Source of the DNA: an uncultured Flavobacteriales bacterium
Lineage (GTDB): Bacteria; Bacteroidota; Bacteroidia; Flavobacteriales_G; Salibacteraceae
Direction: 5' to 3'
Length of the DNA: 64,000 bases
Assembly (NCBI GenBank): GCA_913020435.1
Contig: CAJVZZ010000007.1
Location: forward strand, 61,339-125,338
The position numbers and the translations under genes were made by a program. Below, piece after piece: positions 1 through 9,179 of the stretch (the stretch's first letter is position 1; every line of letters starts with the position of its first letter). The notes beneath the pieces are model-generated. The model was given only the letters and a program-made list of their open reading frames with translations, did not search any database and had not been told where the DNA came from.

Positions 1-156
1 ATTTAATCGCTCATCTGGAACAGTAATAATGCCCACATTTGGTTCGATTGTACAAAACGGAAAGTTAGCAGACTGTGCCTTAGCACTGCTTAAACAGTTA
101 AATAGTGTAGATTTTCCAACGTTAGGTAACCCAACGATTCCGCATTTTAAAGCCAT
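1..156 (-). CDS. ychF: Ribosome-binding ATPase YchF, N-terminal part (runs off the window)
   Basis: The minus strand encodes 52 codons starting [20 protein letters not shown], which is the G1/P-loop start of the YchF/EngD family of OBG-like P-loop NTPases. The next stretch, [17 protein letters not shown], is also typical of YchF. Family knowledge: a cytosolic ATPase that binds the ribosome and is linked to oxidative stress. The ATG at 154-156 is the start and the gene leaves the window at base 1, so only the P-loop region can be checked. This ORF is too short for the track. Confidence 0.93.
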   Translation of the reverse strand, partial: MALKCGIVGLPNVGKSTLFNCLSSAKAQSANFPFCTIEPNVGIITVPDERLN

Positions 157-173
157 GGTAAAATTTTAGGCCG

Positions 174-181
174 CAAATGTA
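174..181 (-). promoter_or_regulatory. Candidate -7 promoter box of ychF
   Basis: On the minus strand the bases read TACATTTG, a match to the Bacteroidota sigma-A -7 consensus TAnnTTTG, 17 bases upstream of the ychF ATG. No TTTG -33 box is seen at the usual spacing, so this is a half-site prediction. Confidence 0.45.
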
Positions 182-283
182 ATAAATAGAAGCCCCTAGT
201 AGACTCACTTTACTTTTCAAAGGTTTTCAACAATAGCAATGCCTCCCCTTCAAATCGTCTAATTTCGCAACAAAACCTATTGC

Positions 284-1120
284 ATGTCGGATATTAAACA
301 TCTAGAAAAAGTAGCTTCACAAACCAGAAGAGATATTGTTAGAATGGTTCACGCAGTTCAGTCTGGTCATCCAGGTGGTTCTTTAGGCTGTGCTGACTTG
401 TTTGTAGCGCTCTATCACTCAATTCTTAAACAAGACCCCAGTACTTGGACAATGGATGGTGAAGGAGAAGATTTGTTCTTTTTATCTAACGGTCATATTT
501 CTCCAGTATGGTATTCAACCTTAGCTAGAGCGGGATATTTTGAAATTTCAGAATTGGATAGTTTTAGAAAATTGAATACACGATTGCAAGGTCACCCAAC
601 AACACATGAAGGTTTGCCTGGTATTCGTATTGCTAGTGGTTCTCTAGGTCAAGGATTATCAGCAGCAATAGGTGCAACATTGAGCAAAAAATTGAACTCT
701 GACCTAGGCTACGTTTACGTTTTGATGGGTGACGGAGAACTGCAAGAAGGTCAAGTTTGGGAAGCAGCGATGTTTGCTGGAGCTAAAAAGGTAAATAATC
801 TTATCGCTTTTGTAGATTGGAACAAGCGTCAAATTGATGGAGATGTAAAAGACGTTTTGGATCTTGGCGACTTGAACGCTAAATGGGAATCTTTTGGTTG
901 GAAAACCATGGAAATGAATGGAAACGATATGAGCTCAATCCTTTCGACAGTAGAAAAGGCAAAATCTGAGGACGGTCCTGTCGTTATTCTAATGAAAACT
1001 GAAATGGGCGCAGGTGTAGATTTTATGATGGGAAGTCACAAGTGGCACGGAATTCCGCCGAGTAATGAACAATTGGCACAAGCATTGGAGCAGCTAGAGG
1101 AAACTTTAGGAGATTATTAA
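284..1120 (+). CDS. Transketolase, N-terminal (ThDP-binding) subunit
   Basis: This is the pyrophosphate-binding half of a split transketolase, a cytosolic enzyme of the non-oxidative pentose phosphate pathway that moves two-carbon units between sugar phosphates. SGHPGGSLG lies at residues 27-35. The thiamine diphosphate motif begins GDGELQEG at 149 and ends at the Asn of DWNKRQIDG near 180. At 278 aa the length fits the separate N-terminal subunits known in bacteria and archaea. The ATG at 284 gives a family-like N-terminus. The matching C-terminal half lies at 2504-3457, separated by a vWA gene that starts one base after this stop codon, so all three genes are probably co-transcribed. Confidence 0.93.
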   Translation: MSDIKHLEKVASQTRRDIVRMVHAVQSGHPGGSLGCADLFVALYHSILKQDPSTWTMDGEGEDLFFLSNGHISPVWYSTLARAGYFEISELDSFRKLNTRLQGHPTTHEGLPGIRIASGSLGQGLSAAIGATLSKKLNSDLGYVYVLMGDGELQEGQVWEAAMFAGAKKVNNLIAFVDWNKRQIDGDVKDVLDLGDLNAKWESFGWKTMEMNGNDMSSILSTVEKAKSEDGPVVILMKTEMGAGVDFMMGSHKWHGIPPSNEQLAQALEQLEETLGDY

Positions 1121-1121
1121 T

Positions 1122-2501
1122 ATGCACTGCACGATTCGATTATTTCTTTTTATCTTTATAAGTGCCATAGGAACTAGTATTCTGGCTCAAACTGGATTTA
1201 ACCGCGACGCTAAGACTCGAATCCTTTTTATATACGATGCTTCTAACTCAATGAACGGTTCTTGGCAGAAAGGAAAAAAACACACAATTGCTCAACGCTT
1301 GCTTTCTGAAACTATTGACGAAATGCAAAATATTCCAAATTTGGAAACTGCATTGCGCGTCTACGGTCACCAGAAATATTACAGAAATGGCCAAGATTGT
1401 AACGATACAAAATTAGAAGTGCCTTTCGCTGCTAAAAATGCCAAACAGATTAAAGCCAAATTAAAGTCAATTACACCAAAAGGAACGACTCCGATTGCCA
1501 TGACTTTAGAGAAATCGGCTGAAGATTTTTCAGATTGCTCAAATTGCAGAAACATTATCATTCTAATTACTGACGGTATTGAAGAATGTGGAGGCGATCC
1601 TTGCGCTATTTCGATGAAACTACAACGTCAAGGAATTGTATTGAAACCTTTCGTGATTGGAATCGGACTCGATGTAAATTTCAAAAAATCATTCGAATGT
1701 TTGGGCACCTTTTATGATGCCTCAGATGAAGCTACCTTTAAAAAGGTACTTGATATTGTTATTTCTCAAGCACTAAATGAAACATCAGCTCAAGTTAATT
1801 TAATCGATGCTGCCAAAAACCCTTCAGAAACTGATGTTGCGGTTAGTTTATACGACCATTTTAGTGGTCGATTACTTTATCATTTCATGCATACTATGGA
1901 TGCAAAAGGAAATCCAGATACCTTAGATTTAGAAGCCAATTACACCTACGATATGGTCGCACATACAGTCCCTCCCGTCAGGGCTGATAGTTTGACTATG
2001 ATTCCTGGAAAGCACAATATTTTGGGCGTTGATGCTCCTCAAGGCTTTATAAATATTGAAGTAAGCGGATTTAATTCTAGAACTCCTGTCCAAGCCATTG
2101 TGAGGCAGCATAAGAAAACAGAAACTGTTTTTGTGCAAGAACTAAACTCTACTGAAAAATATTTGGTAGGTTTTTACGATATTGAAATATTAACCCTTCC
2201 TCGTGTCATACTAGAAGATATAGTTGTTAGTCAAAGCCATACAACTACCGTTGACTTGCCTAATCCAGGGCTTTTAACTGTGACTAAAAAATCGAAAGGT
2301 TCTGGTGGAATATTTATTGACAGAAATGGTAAACTGGAAAAAGTAGTAAAGCTTGATGAAAATCAAGCAAGGGAAAGTTTCTATTTACAACCCGGAGAAT
2401 ATCTTCTTGTATATCGAGCAAATGGTGCACAGAGCACCTCATTTAATAAGCAACAAAAATTCACTATAAGAACAGGTAGCTCTGCTTCTATTAATCTATA
2501 A
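1122..2501 (+). CDS. Secreted von Willebrand factor A domain protein
   Basis: A signal peptide (hydrophobic residues 5-20, likely cleaved after LAQ at 23) leads into a vWA domain. The domain has a complete-looking metal-ion-dependent adhesion site: DASNSM at 39-44, PKGTTPIA for the Thr ligand, and [14 protein letters not shown]. Several paired cysteines (DCSNC, ECGGDPC) suggest an oxidising location outside the cytoplasm. The C-terminal half (about 230-459) is beta-rich with no domain I recognise. Function is unknown; vWA domains usually bind protein partners. It is unusual in sitting between the two transketolase halves, one base after the first and two bases before the second. Confidence 0.85.
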   Translation: MHCTIRLFLFIFISAIGTSILAQTGFNRDAKTRILFIYDASNSMNGSWQKGKKHTIAQRLLSETIDEMQNIPNLETALRVYGHQKYYRNGQDCNDTKLEVPFAAKNAKQIKAKLKSITPKGTTPIAMTLEKSAEDFSDCSNCRNIIILITDGIEECGGDPCAISMKLQRQGIVLKPFVIGIGLDVNFKKSFECLGTFYDASDEATFKKVLDIVISQALNETSAQVNLIDAAKNPSETDVAVSLYDHFSGRLLYHFMHTMDAKGNPDTLDLEANYTYDMVAHTVPPVRADSLTMIPGKHNILGVDAPQGFINIEVSGFNSRTPVQAIVRQHKKTETVFVQELNSTEKYLVGFYDIEILTLPRVILEDIVVSQSHTTTVDLPNPGLLTVTKKSKGSGGIFIDRNGKLEKVVKLDENQARESFYLQPGEYLLVYRANGAQSTSFNKQQKFTIRTGSSASINL

Positions 2502-2503
2502 CA

Positions 2504-3457
2504 ATGGCTAAACACGAAAACACTGGTTCAAAGGACACTAGATCTGGATTTGGAGAAGGATTACATGAATTGGGAAAGGAAAACGAAAATGTAGTTGCCC
2601 TTTGTGCTGACCTTACAGGTTCATTAAAAATGAATGCCTTTGCAAATGATTTTCCTGAGCGGTTTGTTCAAGTTGGAATTGCAGAAGCCAACATGATGGG
2701 AATTGCAGCGGGTTTAACTATTGGCGGTAAGATACCTTTTACAGGAACTTTTGCAAATTTCTCAACGGGTAGAGTTTACGACCAAATTCGTCAAAGTATA
2801 GCTTATAGCGGCAAGAATGTAAAAATATGTGCATCGCATGCTGGTCTCACATTAGGTGAAGATGGAGCAACCCACCAAATTTTAGAAGATATTGGTTTGA
2901 TGAAAATGTTACCACATATGGTAGTTATCAATCCATGCGATTTTAATCAAACTAAAGCGGCTACCAAGGCAATTGCAGCATATGACGGTCCTGTATATTT
3001 AAGATTTGGCAGACCAAAAGTTCCAAATTTCACCCCTGCTGATCAGGATTTTGAGATAGGAAAAGCTGTTTTGTTAGAGTCTGGAAAAGACGTTACAATA
3101 ATCGCAACAGGTCATTTAGTATGGAAAGCACTTGAGGCAAGCGAACAATTAGCAGAAAAAGGCATTAACGCTGAAGTAATTAATATTCATACAATTAAAC
3201 CTTTGGATAAAGAAGCAATTCTGAAATCGGTAAAGAAAACACGCTGTGTGGTAACTGCTGAAGAACATCAAATGAATGGTGGACTTGGAGACGCTGTTGC
3301 ACAATTGCTTGGACGAGAATTACCCACTGCTCAAGAATATGTTGGGGTTGATGATTCTTTTGGGGAAAGTGGAAAACCCGAAGAATTACTTACTAAATAT
3401 AATTGTGATACTGCTGACATAATCAAAGCTGCGGAAAATGCAATAGCTAGAAAATAA
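2504..3457 (+). CDS. Transketolase, C-terminal (Pyr/transketolase_C) subunit
   Basis: This is the pyrimidine-binding and C-terminal half of the split transketolase. [15 protein letters not shown] carries the conserved catalytic Glu that activates the thiamine cofactor. [14 protein letters not shown] and the C-terminal transketolase_C domain (roughly residues 190-310, with [12 protein letters not shown]) follow in normal order. At 317 aa it matches separately encoded C-terminal subunits and should pair with the product of 284-1120. It starts at an ATG two bases after the vWA stop. A strong terminator follows directly, so it closes the operon. Confidence 0.93.
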   Translation: MAKHENTGSKDTRSGFGEGLHELGKENENVVALCADLTGSLKMNAFANDFPERFVQVGIAEANMMGIAAGLTIGGKIPFTGTFANFSTGRVYDQIRQSIAYSGKNVKICASHAGLTLGEDGATHQILEDIGLMKMLPHMVVINPCDFNQTKAATKAIAAYDGPVYLRFGRPKVPNFTPADQDFEIGKAVLLESGKDVTIIATGHLVWKALEASEQLAEKGINAEVINIHTIKPLDKEAILKSVKKTRCVVTAEEHQMNGGLGDAVAQLLGRELPTAQEYVGVDDSFGESGKPEELLTKYNCDTADIIKAAENAIARK

Positions 3458-3462
3458 GACAT

Positions 3463-3492
3463 AAAAAAAGGCGAGCATGGCTCGCCTTTTTT
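3463..3492 (+). terminator. Rho-independent terminator, probably bidirectional
   Basis: A-run, GGCGAGC, a three-base loop ATG, GCTCGCC, then a T-run. It lies 5 bases after the transketolase stop. The A-run on the other side lets it also end the minus-strand gene that stops at 3513. Confidence 0.92.
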
Positions 3493-3512
3493 ATTTAATA
3501 TTTTAATAGTTA

Positions 3513-4118
3513 TTATTCAGCAGAAGCAGATTCTTCTCCGTCTTCTTTCGTATCTTCTTTGTGAGAAACATAATCGGTTAGAATCACGCCACTTGCCATA
3601 AAAAGGTACTTAGTTTCTGGGTCAGTAATAGCTGCAATTTCTTCAGCTGATTGTCCGTCATCCTCTGCATAATGCTGCAATTCTTCTACACTAACTGTTT
3701 CTTTGTATGCATTTCCTTGAAGCACAGTATTACTTCCATCAGCATCTAGAGGTACGAAGAAAGCGTAATCTTTAAATTTCACAAATACTTCTTTTTCTTC
3801 TCCAACTTGAATATTCATCCAACAGCCTTTCTTTTTGCATACTGAAGCTATTTTACCTCCAATTACAATATCACGCAGTGTATCGTTAGTTTCTAAACCC
3901 ACTAATAAATCTTCAGCAGAGGTAACTTCTTCCACTGAAATCTCTTCACCAAAAATAGAAGGAGAAGCGTTTCCAGAAACATCTATTCCAACAGGCTTTT
4001 TCTTTTTTGATTCAATTGTTGGTGTTTCCGGATTAGGCTCTGTTTCAGAGTTACAACCAACTAGCGAGAATGCACCAAACGCACAACTCATTAAAATAAC
4101 TGATAGATTTTTATTCAT
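3513..4118 (-). CDS. DUF4920-family lipoprotein
   Basis: A lipoprotein signal peptide ends in the lipobox LVGC, with the lipidated Cys at residue 22. A Ser/Pro/Lys-rich linker and a DUF4920-type domain follow (about residues 55-185), with the characteristic KKKGCWMNI and a VFVKFKDYAFFVPLDADG stretch. The mature protein should be anchored in the outer or inner membrane facing the periplasm. The fold and the GCWM motif are conserved in the Bacteroidota, but no biochemical role is known to me. The tail is acidic (about 190-201). The start is the ATG at 4116-4118, with a good -7 box 20 bases upstream. It shares the terminator at 3463-3492 with the converging transketolase operon. Confidence 0.82.
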   Translation of the reverse strand: MNKNLSVILMSCAFGAFSLVGCNSETEPNPETPTIESKKKKPVGIDVSGNASPSIFGEEISVEEVTSAEDLLVGLETNDTLRDIVIGGKIASVCKKKGCWMNIQVGEEKEVFVKFKDYAFFVPLDADGSNTVLQGNAYKETVSVEELQHYAEDDGQSAEEIAAITDPETKYLFMASGVILTDYVSHKEDTKEDGEESASAE

Positions 4119-4137
4119 CTCTTAATTTTGTATGTAT

Positions 4138-4145
4138 CAAAGGTA
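4138..4145 (-). promoter_or_regulatory. Candidate -7 promoter box of the DUF4920 gene
   Basis: The minus strand reads TACCTTTG (consensus TAnnTTTG). A TTTG lies 25 bases further upstream, longer than the usual spacing. The predicted leader is only about 13 bases. Confidence 0.5.
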
Positions 4146-4153
4146 ATAATCTC

Positions 4154-6238
4154 CTATTTAGATAAAAGAACAAATTCAGTTCTTCTATTTTGAATTTTAC
4201 CCGCTTCTGTTGCATTACTGGCCATAGGTTTAGAGCTTCCAAAACCCTTGAATTGAAGTCTTTCTGAGCTTACTCCAATTGCTTCCAAATATGCTTTTAC
4301 TGAATATGCTCTATCTGTGGACAATACCAAGTTTTCTGTTTCAACACCAACGTTATCTGTATGTCCATGAATTGCTACCTTAATAGAAGTTTTTTGTTTA
4401 AGATACTTTCCAAAATCATCTAAAATCACTTTAGACCTATCAGAAATATCAGCTGAATTGGTTTCGTAGTGTATATCATCAAGCCGATATGATTCGCCTA
4501 ATTCTTCAGATTTTACTACTATATTTATTTGTTGGGCAATAGGTTCTAATTCCGTGGTTTCATCTTTTTCAACTATGGAATCAGGCACCTCTATCAATCG
4601 AGCGTTATAGGCAACATCTTCTCCTTCAACTTTCAAGATAACTTTATCTCCGGGCTTTACAGCAACTACTGCCGCAAATAAACCATCAGTTTGATCTATT
4701 TCAAATTCAGTAATTTTCTTTGAATTTAGATTTTCAATTAAAATCCGCTTTTCCAGCGCTGAAGATTCAGTTTGGTCCACCTTACCTTTTACAAAAACAA
4801 CATTTTCAGGTCGCGCTTCTTTGTATAAATCGAAAGAAAGAATATTTAATCGTGTTCTAACATTTCCAATTCTAGCAGAAGAGTAATAAACTTTTTTACC
4901 GTCTGTGCTCACTACAAAACCATGCTCATCTTCATCGGTATTAATTGGGTGACCAATATTTACAGGTTCACTCCAAGAACCATCATCGTTTTGCCGCGCA
5001 TAAAAAATATCAAAACCTCCAAAACCCAAATGCCCTTGAGATGAAAAATAAAGTGTTTTAGAATCGGTGTGAACAAAAGGTGATTTATCATTGAGTTCAG
5101 TGTTAATTGGCGCCCCTAAATTCTTTGCCATTCTCCAACCGTCTTCTGCTTTATCTGATCTATAAATATCAATATTCTGACTTCCTTCTCGAATTGAAGC
5201 AAAATACAAATGCTTTCCATCCGCACTTAACGAAGGTTGAGACTCCCAGCCAGTTGGAGTGTTAATATTTGGACCACAATTCTCAGGTTCAGACCAATAC
5301 CATTCCTCTTCTCCCTTTAACTTATTAAAACCGTAAATAAAGTCAGATTGATAGATATCACAGTTGAACAGATATGCTTGCTTTTGTTTGTCGAAATAAG
5401 GCTTACAAATTGTGACATATAAATGTCTGTTGTTTAATGAAATAGTTACTCCGCCATAATTAGACTTTTTATCCGCGTTGAAGGGTTCAGGCATCTCATT
5501 CCCAATCGTGAATTTTCCTAACGTTAGATCAGAAACACTAAATTTTTCGATGTATCGAACTTCGTTAGAATTGTTTATTACACTGTTTCTATTTGGAGTA
5601 ACATCTTCCCATCTTCTTGTAAAATATAATTTTTCATTATCTGGAGTTAAGAGAGGTAGATATTCATCACCTTCATTTGTAGAAACATCACGAACTACAG
5701 TTGGATCAAACGGAACTGGGTGAGCATATTGGTAAGCAAAGAATTTTGCATAAGACAAATCGCTTTCTGTTTCGTAAAGATATTGCTCATACTTCTTTGA
5801 GAACTTCTTTTCATCATCTGCTGTAAAATCCAAGAATAGCTGTTGATTTTCTACAGCAAGCGCATATTTCTTTTGACCTAAATAAATAGCACCTAGATAG
5901 TAGTAAACATCTGAGTGAAAATTGGGGCAATTTAATTTTACCCTTTCAAGATATTTTATGACTGTCGAATATCCTCCACCTTTTGACTTCTGGGTTTTAA
6001 TCTTTTCTATTGCTAACATAAAATTAGCCTCGGCATAATCTTCCTCTTCGTCTAGAGCGGCTCTTAAAAACACCAGTCTCTTAGCCTTGTCATATTTCTT
6101 ACGATCTTTTGCCTTATCAACCAGTTTAGTTGCTTTTTCAGAAATATCCTCATCGCACTCTTGCGCAATTATGTTTGCAGGTTTAAATGCAACCACAGTA
6201 ATTAGAATTAATGAGAGAATAAAATAGCTCCGACACAT
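4154..6238 (-). CDS. OmpA-family protein with TPR, PD40 and CRD domains (PorE-like)
   Basis: A signal peptide (MCRSYFILSLILITVV, cleaved near IIAQ) is followed by a TPR-like helical region (about 30-160). A WD40-like PD40 propeller comes next (about 190-480), with repeats such as LTPDNEKLYFTRR, SADGKHLYFASI and STDGKKVYYSSA. Then come a carboxypeptidase-regulatory-like segment (about 485-565) and an OmpA peptidoglycan-binding domain (about 580-694; HGHTDNVG, NRRTEF). This domain order matches PorE of the type IX secretion system, which ties the machine to peptidoglycan; related OmpA paralogues also occur, so the symbol is left blank. The track start at 6265 is a TTG; I use the ATG at 6236-6238, which gives a cleaner signal peptide and 694 aa. 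Confidence 0.82.
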   Translation of the reverse strand: MCRSYFILSLILITVVAFKPANIIAQECDEDISEKATKLVDKAKDRKKYDKAKRLVFLRAALDEEEDYAEANFMLAIEKIKTQKSKGGGYSTVIKYLERVKLNCPNFHSDVYYYLGAIYLGQKKYALAVENQQLFLDFTADDEKKFSKKYEQYLYETESDLSYAKFFAYQYAHPVPFDPTVVRDVSTNEGDEYLPLLTPDNEKLYFTRRWEDVTPNRNSVINNSNEVRYIEKFSVSDLTLGKFTIGNEMPEPFNADKKSNYGGVTISLNNRHLYVTICKPYFDKQKQAYLFNCDIYQSDFIYGFNKLKGEEEWYWSEPENCGPNINTPTGWESQPSLSADGKHLYFASIREGSQNIDIYRSDKAEDGWRMAKNLGAPINTELNDKSPFVHTDSKTLYFSSQGHLGFGGFDIFYARQNDDGSWSEPVNIGHPINTDEDEHGFVVSTDGKKVYYSSARIGNVRTRLNILSFDLYKEARPENVVFVKGKVDQTESSALEKRILIENLNSKKITEFEIDQTDGLFAAVVAVKPGDKVILKVEGEDVAYNARLIEVPDSIVEKDETTELEPIAQQINIVVKSEELGESYRLDDIHYETNSADISDRSKVILDDFGKYLKQKTSIKVAIHGHTDNVGVETENLVLSTDRAYSVKAYLEAIGVSSERLQFKGFGSSKPMASNATEAGKIQNRRTEFVLLSK

Positions 6239-6288
6239 AGCCGATATCTTTAAAAATCGTACCAATTTAATAGGAAAAAGAATTAAGC

Positions 6289-9084
6289 TTATCTTCCAAT
6301 TAGCTTCTTCAATTTATCTTCTCCTTTCTTTTTTAACTCCTCTGCAGCTTTCTTTTTTACTTTTTCAGCTTCGGCTTTTGCTTTTGCTTCTACTTCCTTT
6401 TTCAAGCGATCTCCTTCCGCTTTAGCCTTAGCCTCCGCTTCTTTCTTGATTTTATCAACCTCCTGCCTAGCTTGAGCCTCTACTTCTTTTTTCAGCCGAT
6501 CTGCTTCGGCTTTTGCCTTTGCTTCAGCTTCTTTTTTCAGCTTGTCAATTTCCTCTTTAGCTTTCTTTTTTAATTCGTCTTTAGCTTGGGCTTTTGCATC
6601 ACCTGAACCGCTTCCAAAAGAAGGCGTTATCCTTGGTTTATCATTTGTACCAGTAACTTTTACGTCAACCTTAACTTCATCACCTAACGAAGCATTTGTT
6701 CCAGCTTGCTGATTAAACTGATCCATTAGGCCTTTAGCCATCCCGGCTCCTGCTCCAAGAGCATCCATAGGAATAGCGGTTTTGATTAAATAATCCAGGG
6801 TCTGATCGAAACCATTTGAACCAGAAACATTGGCATTCAAGTCTCCTAACTTCATATCAAATGGTTCCACCCACACTCTACCTTCTCTGAATTCATAAGT
6901 AATGTTTACGTCATTTAAAACCAGTGTTCTTAGGTCATCTTTCTTTAGTGCATCTGCCACTTTATTTAAAGTTTCAGAGTCCGATATTTTTACCCTATGA
7001 GTTTGCAAATCTCCTCCTCCGTTCATTGATTCGTAAATCGGTTCCATATTACCATCTAAAACGCAAACCAATGTCATTGCAGTTGAAAATGACCCGGTTG
7101 CATTTTCCGCTATCGGAGCCATTTCTTTTACGGTATTAAACGTAGTATAGGTTTGAGGAACATCGAATTTTTTAATTGCCATTTTGAAATCAATGTTTGG
7201 CTTATCCAAATTGGTAGTTTCATAAAAACCATTCATATTCAAGCTTCCACCTAACATATTCATATCTAAGTTTTCCATTGCAACCTTCTGATCTCGAACA
7301 GTAATTTTTCCAATCATATCAGTCATCTCCATATTATCATAGAGCACTTTTTTGAAATTAGAAGTCAATACAAAATCTATATTCCCAGGCACCTCAACAG
7401 CACCTTCAGAAGAATCTACTGGAGCAGATTCATTTTCAGTTTCCTCAGTTTCTGATGATTCTTCGCCTTCACTAACTTCTGAACTTTCTTCTTCTGGCCC
7501 TGCTAATTCATTCAAGTCCATTAGGTTGGAGTTTATCGCCATTAGTCCTTTTAAAGTTCCATCACTAAACGCATAAGAAATGTAATTGGCAATTGTACCC
7601 GTTCCATTAATATCACTTTTTCCAAGTAAGCAATTCAATTCAGCCATTTCGATAGCTTGAGGTGTAAACTGAAAATCAGCCTTGTTTAATTGAACGGGAT
7701 AACCTAATGAAGGATCGTTGTAAACTATTCCTTCAAGAATCATGGACCCGCTTGCATCAAAATTTTCGTAATCTTCAGCTTCCAATGTCGAAACTTTTCC
7801 TTTCAAGTTTATATCAGCAGTAACCTTTCCCTTGTAATCCTCACCATTTTCAGAAGGCATAACATCAGCCAGTGAAGCAAGATCAATATCCATTTTTATG
7901 TTACCGTCAATGTCAGCATCCGAAACTGGAGTTTTAACCAGCATTCTCATATCAATTGGGTTATCAGCTAACTCAACATGGAAATTTTTAAGATTAACAA
8001 CAGTATTATCATCAGATCCTCCTGGGTTTTTTACATTTAAATCAATATTTATATTCTCTGCCGATTTAGGTAAGTCTGGATATTGAAACCTACCGTTATC
8101 TACTTTTAGATTAAGATTGAAGGCTGGTAAATCATTACCTATCATTTTGCCCTTAGCCATACCGTCTAATGAGAAGTTTCCGTCTGTTTTTATACTTTCA
8201 AAATCAGTCATATAAACAGCTGGAATAAGAGATAAAACACTTTTGAATGTTGTTTTTTCCGTATTGAAAGTCAAGTCTAGTTCAGTAGTTTTCTCATCTG
8301 GAAGTGCAACATAACCTTCGAAATGTAGCATAAGTTCATTGATTCCAAAATGATTCTCTTTAAAGGTATACTTTGAATTCACCATATCAATTTCAGTATC
8401 AAATTTGATATCGAATTTCGCTTTTTTCATATACCGCATACCTTCCATTTTGAAAGTCAGTTCTTCAATATTGGTTTGCGTTTCCAATAAGAAGTTATCT
8501 AAGGTAAAGTCTCCACTTCCTTCATGAGTAAAGTTTTTTATTTCTGCATACATGTCACCAACACGATCATCATAAATTACATTTATATTACGCAAATAGT
8601 AGCTGCTAACACTCATTGAAAATGGTGCTGATTCTTCTGCGGTAACCTCTTCGACCTCTTCCTCAACAGTCTCTCCTGAAGATTTTACAATATCATAATT
8701 AGCCAATGTATCTGCTTCAATAACATCAACTATTACATGGAAATTCGCGTCAGCAATACCCACTGATTTTATTTTCATTTGATCGCCATTGATAACTGAC
8801 ATTAAATCTAAATGAGTTTCAATCAGCCCTATGTCGGCTAAAACAATTCCCTCATATTGGGCTTTACCAGTAACCTTTACCCCTTTCAGCTCCAATTTAA
8901 AATCTGGAAAGGTACTAATCAGTGACAAGTCCAAGTCCGCTAATTCTACTCTTGCATTTAAGTGATCATCCATCTGCTGTTGAATCATTTCAGCAATCTT
9001 CCCTTTAAACAGAAATGGCATAGCTACAAGCAGCACTATTATGACTACAATGAGAATTCCGAGTGCTTTAAAAATCTTTTTCAT
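6289..9084 (-). CDS. AsmA-family protein with a Lys/Ala/Glu repeat tail
   Basis: An N-terminal transmembrane anchor (MKKIFKALGILIVVIIVLLVAMPFLF) leads into the AsmA start (KIAEMIQQQMDDHLNARVELADLDLSL). A very long beta-rich region then carries DUF3971/AsmA_2-like motifs up to about residue 820. Members of this family are inner-membrane-anchored proteins that span the periplasm and are linked to phospholipid transport to the outer membrane; that role here is inferred. An acidic Glu/Ser linker lies near residues 510-545. The last ~90 residues form a highly charged helix of 15-residue repeats. The track start is a GTG at 9108; the ATG at 9082-9084 places the basic residues right before the membrane segment, giving 931 aa. 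Confidence 0.78.
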   Translation of the reverse strand: MKKIFKALGILIVVIIVLLVAMPFLFKGKIAEMIQQQMDDHLNARVELADLDLSLISTFPDFKLELKGVKVTGKAQYEGIVLADIGLIETHLDLMSVINGDQMKIKSVGIADANFHVIVDVIEADTLANYDIVKSSGETVEEEVEEVTAEESAPFSMSVSSYYLRNINVIYDDRVGDMYAEIKNFTHEGSGDFTLDNFLLETQTNIEELTFKMEGMRYMKKAKFDIKFDTEIDMVNSKYTFKENHFGINELMLHFEGYVALPDEKTTELDLTFNTEKTTFKSVLSLIPAVYMTDFESIKTDGNFSLDGMAKGKMIGNDLPAFNLNLKVDNGRFQYPDLPKSAENINIDLNVKNPGGSDDNTVVNLKNFHVELADNPIDMRMLVKTPVSDADIDGNIKMDIDLASLADVMPSENGEDYKGKVTADINLKGKVSTLEAEDYENFDASGSMILEGIVYNDPSLGYPVQLNKADFQFTPQAIEMAELNCLLGKSDINGTGTIANYISYAFSDGTLKGLMAINSNLMDLNELAGPEEESSEVSEGEESSETEETENESAPVDSSEGAVEVPGNIDFVLTSNFKKVLYDNMEMTDMIGKITVRDQKVAMENLDMNMLGGSLNMNGFYETTNLDKPNIDFKMAIKKFDVPQTYTTFNTVKEMAPIAENATGSFSTAMTLVCVLDGNMEPIYESMNGGGDLQTHRVKISDSETLNKVADALKKDDLRTLVLNDVNITYEFREGRVWVEPFDMKLGDLNANVSGSNGFDQTLDYLIKTAIPMDALGAGAGMAKGLMDQFNQQAGTNASLGDEVKVDVKVTGTNDKPRITPSFGSGSGDAKAQAKDELKKKAKEEIDKLKKEAEAKAKAEADRLKKEVEAQARQEVDKIKKEAEAKAKAEGDRLKKEVEAKAKAEAEKVKKKAAEELKKKGEDKLKKLIGR
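6294..6556 (-). repeat. In-frame tandem repeat encoding a 15-residue charged helix
   Basis: The end of the AsmA-like gene encodes units such as EIDKLKKEAEAKAKA, EADRLKKEVEAQARQ, EVDKIKKEAEAKAKA and EGDRLKKEVEAKAKA, then degenerate copies. The unit is 15 codons (45 bp) with a stronger 30-codon (90 bp) super-repeat. The DNA copies are similar but not identical. Confidence 0.85.
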
Positions 9085-9179
9085 TATTGGCTTTTTGAAT
9101 TGATTCACAAATTTCTAAAAAACAATGACTTAAAAAAATGTGGGGTATTAATAAAATATAATCTTTTACCGTTAGAAAA

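Noticed and set aside
6294-6556. CRISPR-like or transposon repeat
   Set aside because: The repeat is in frame, has no spacers and encodes a regular charged helix.
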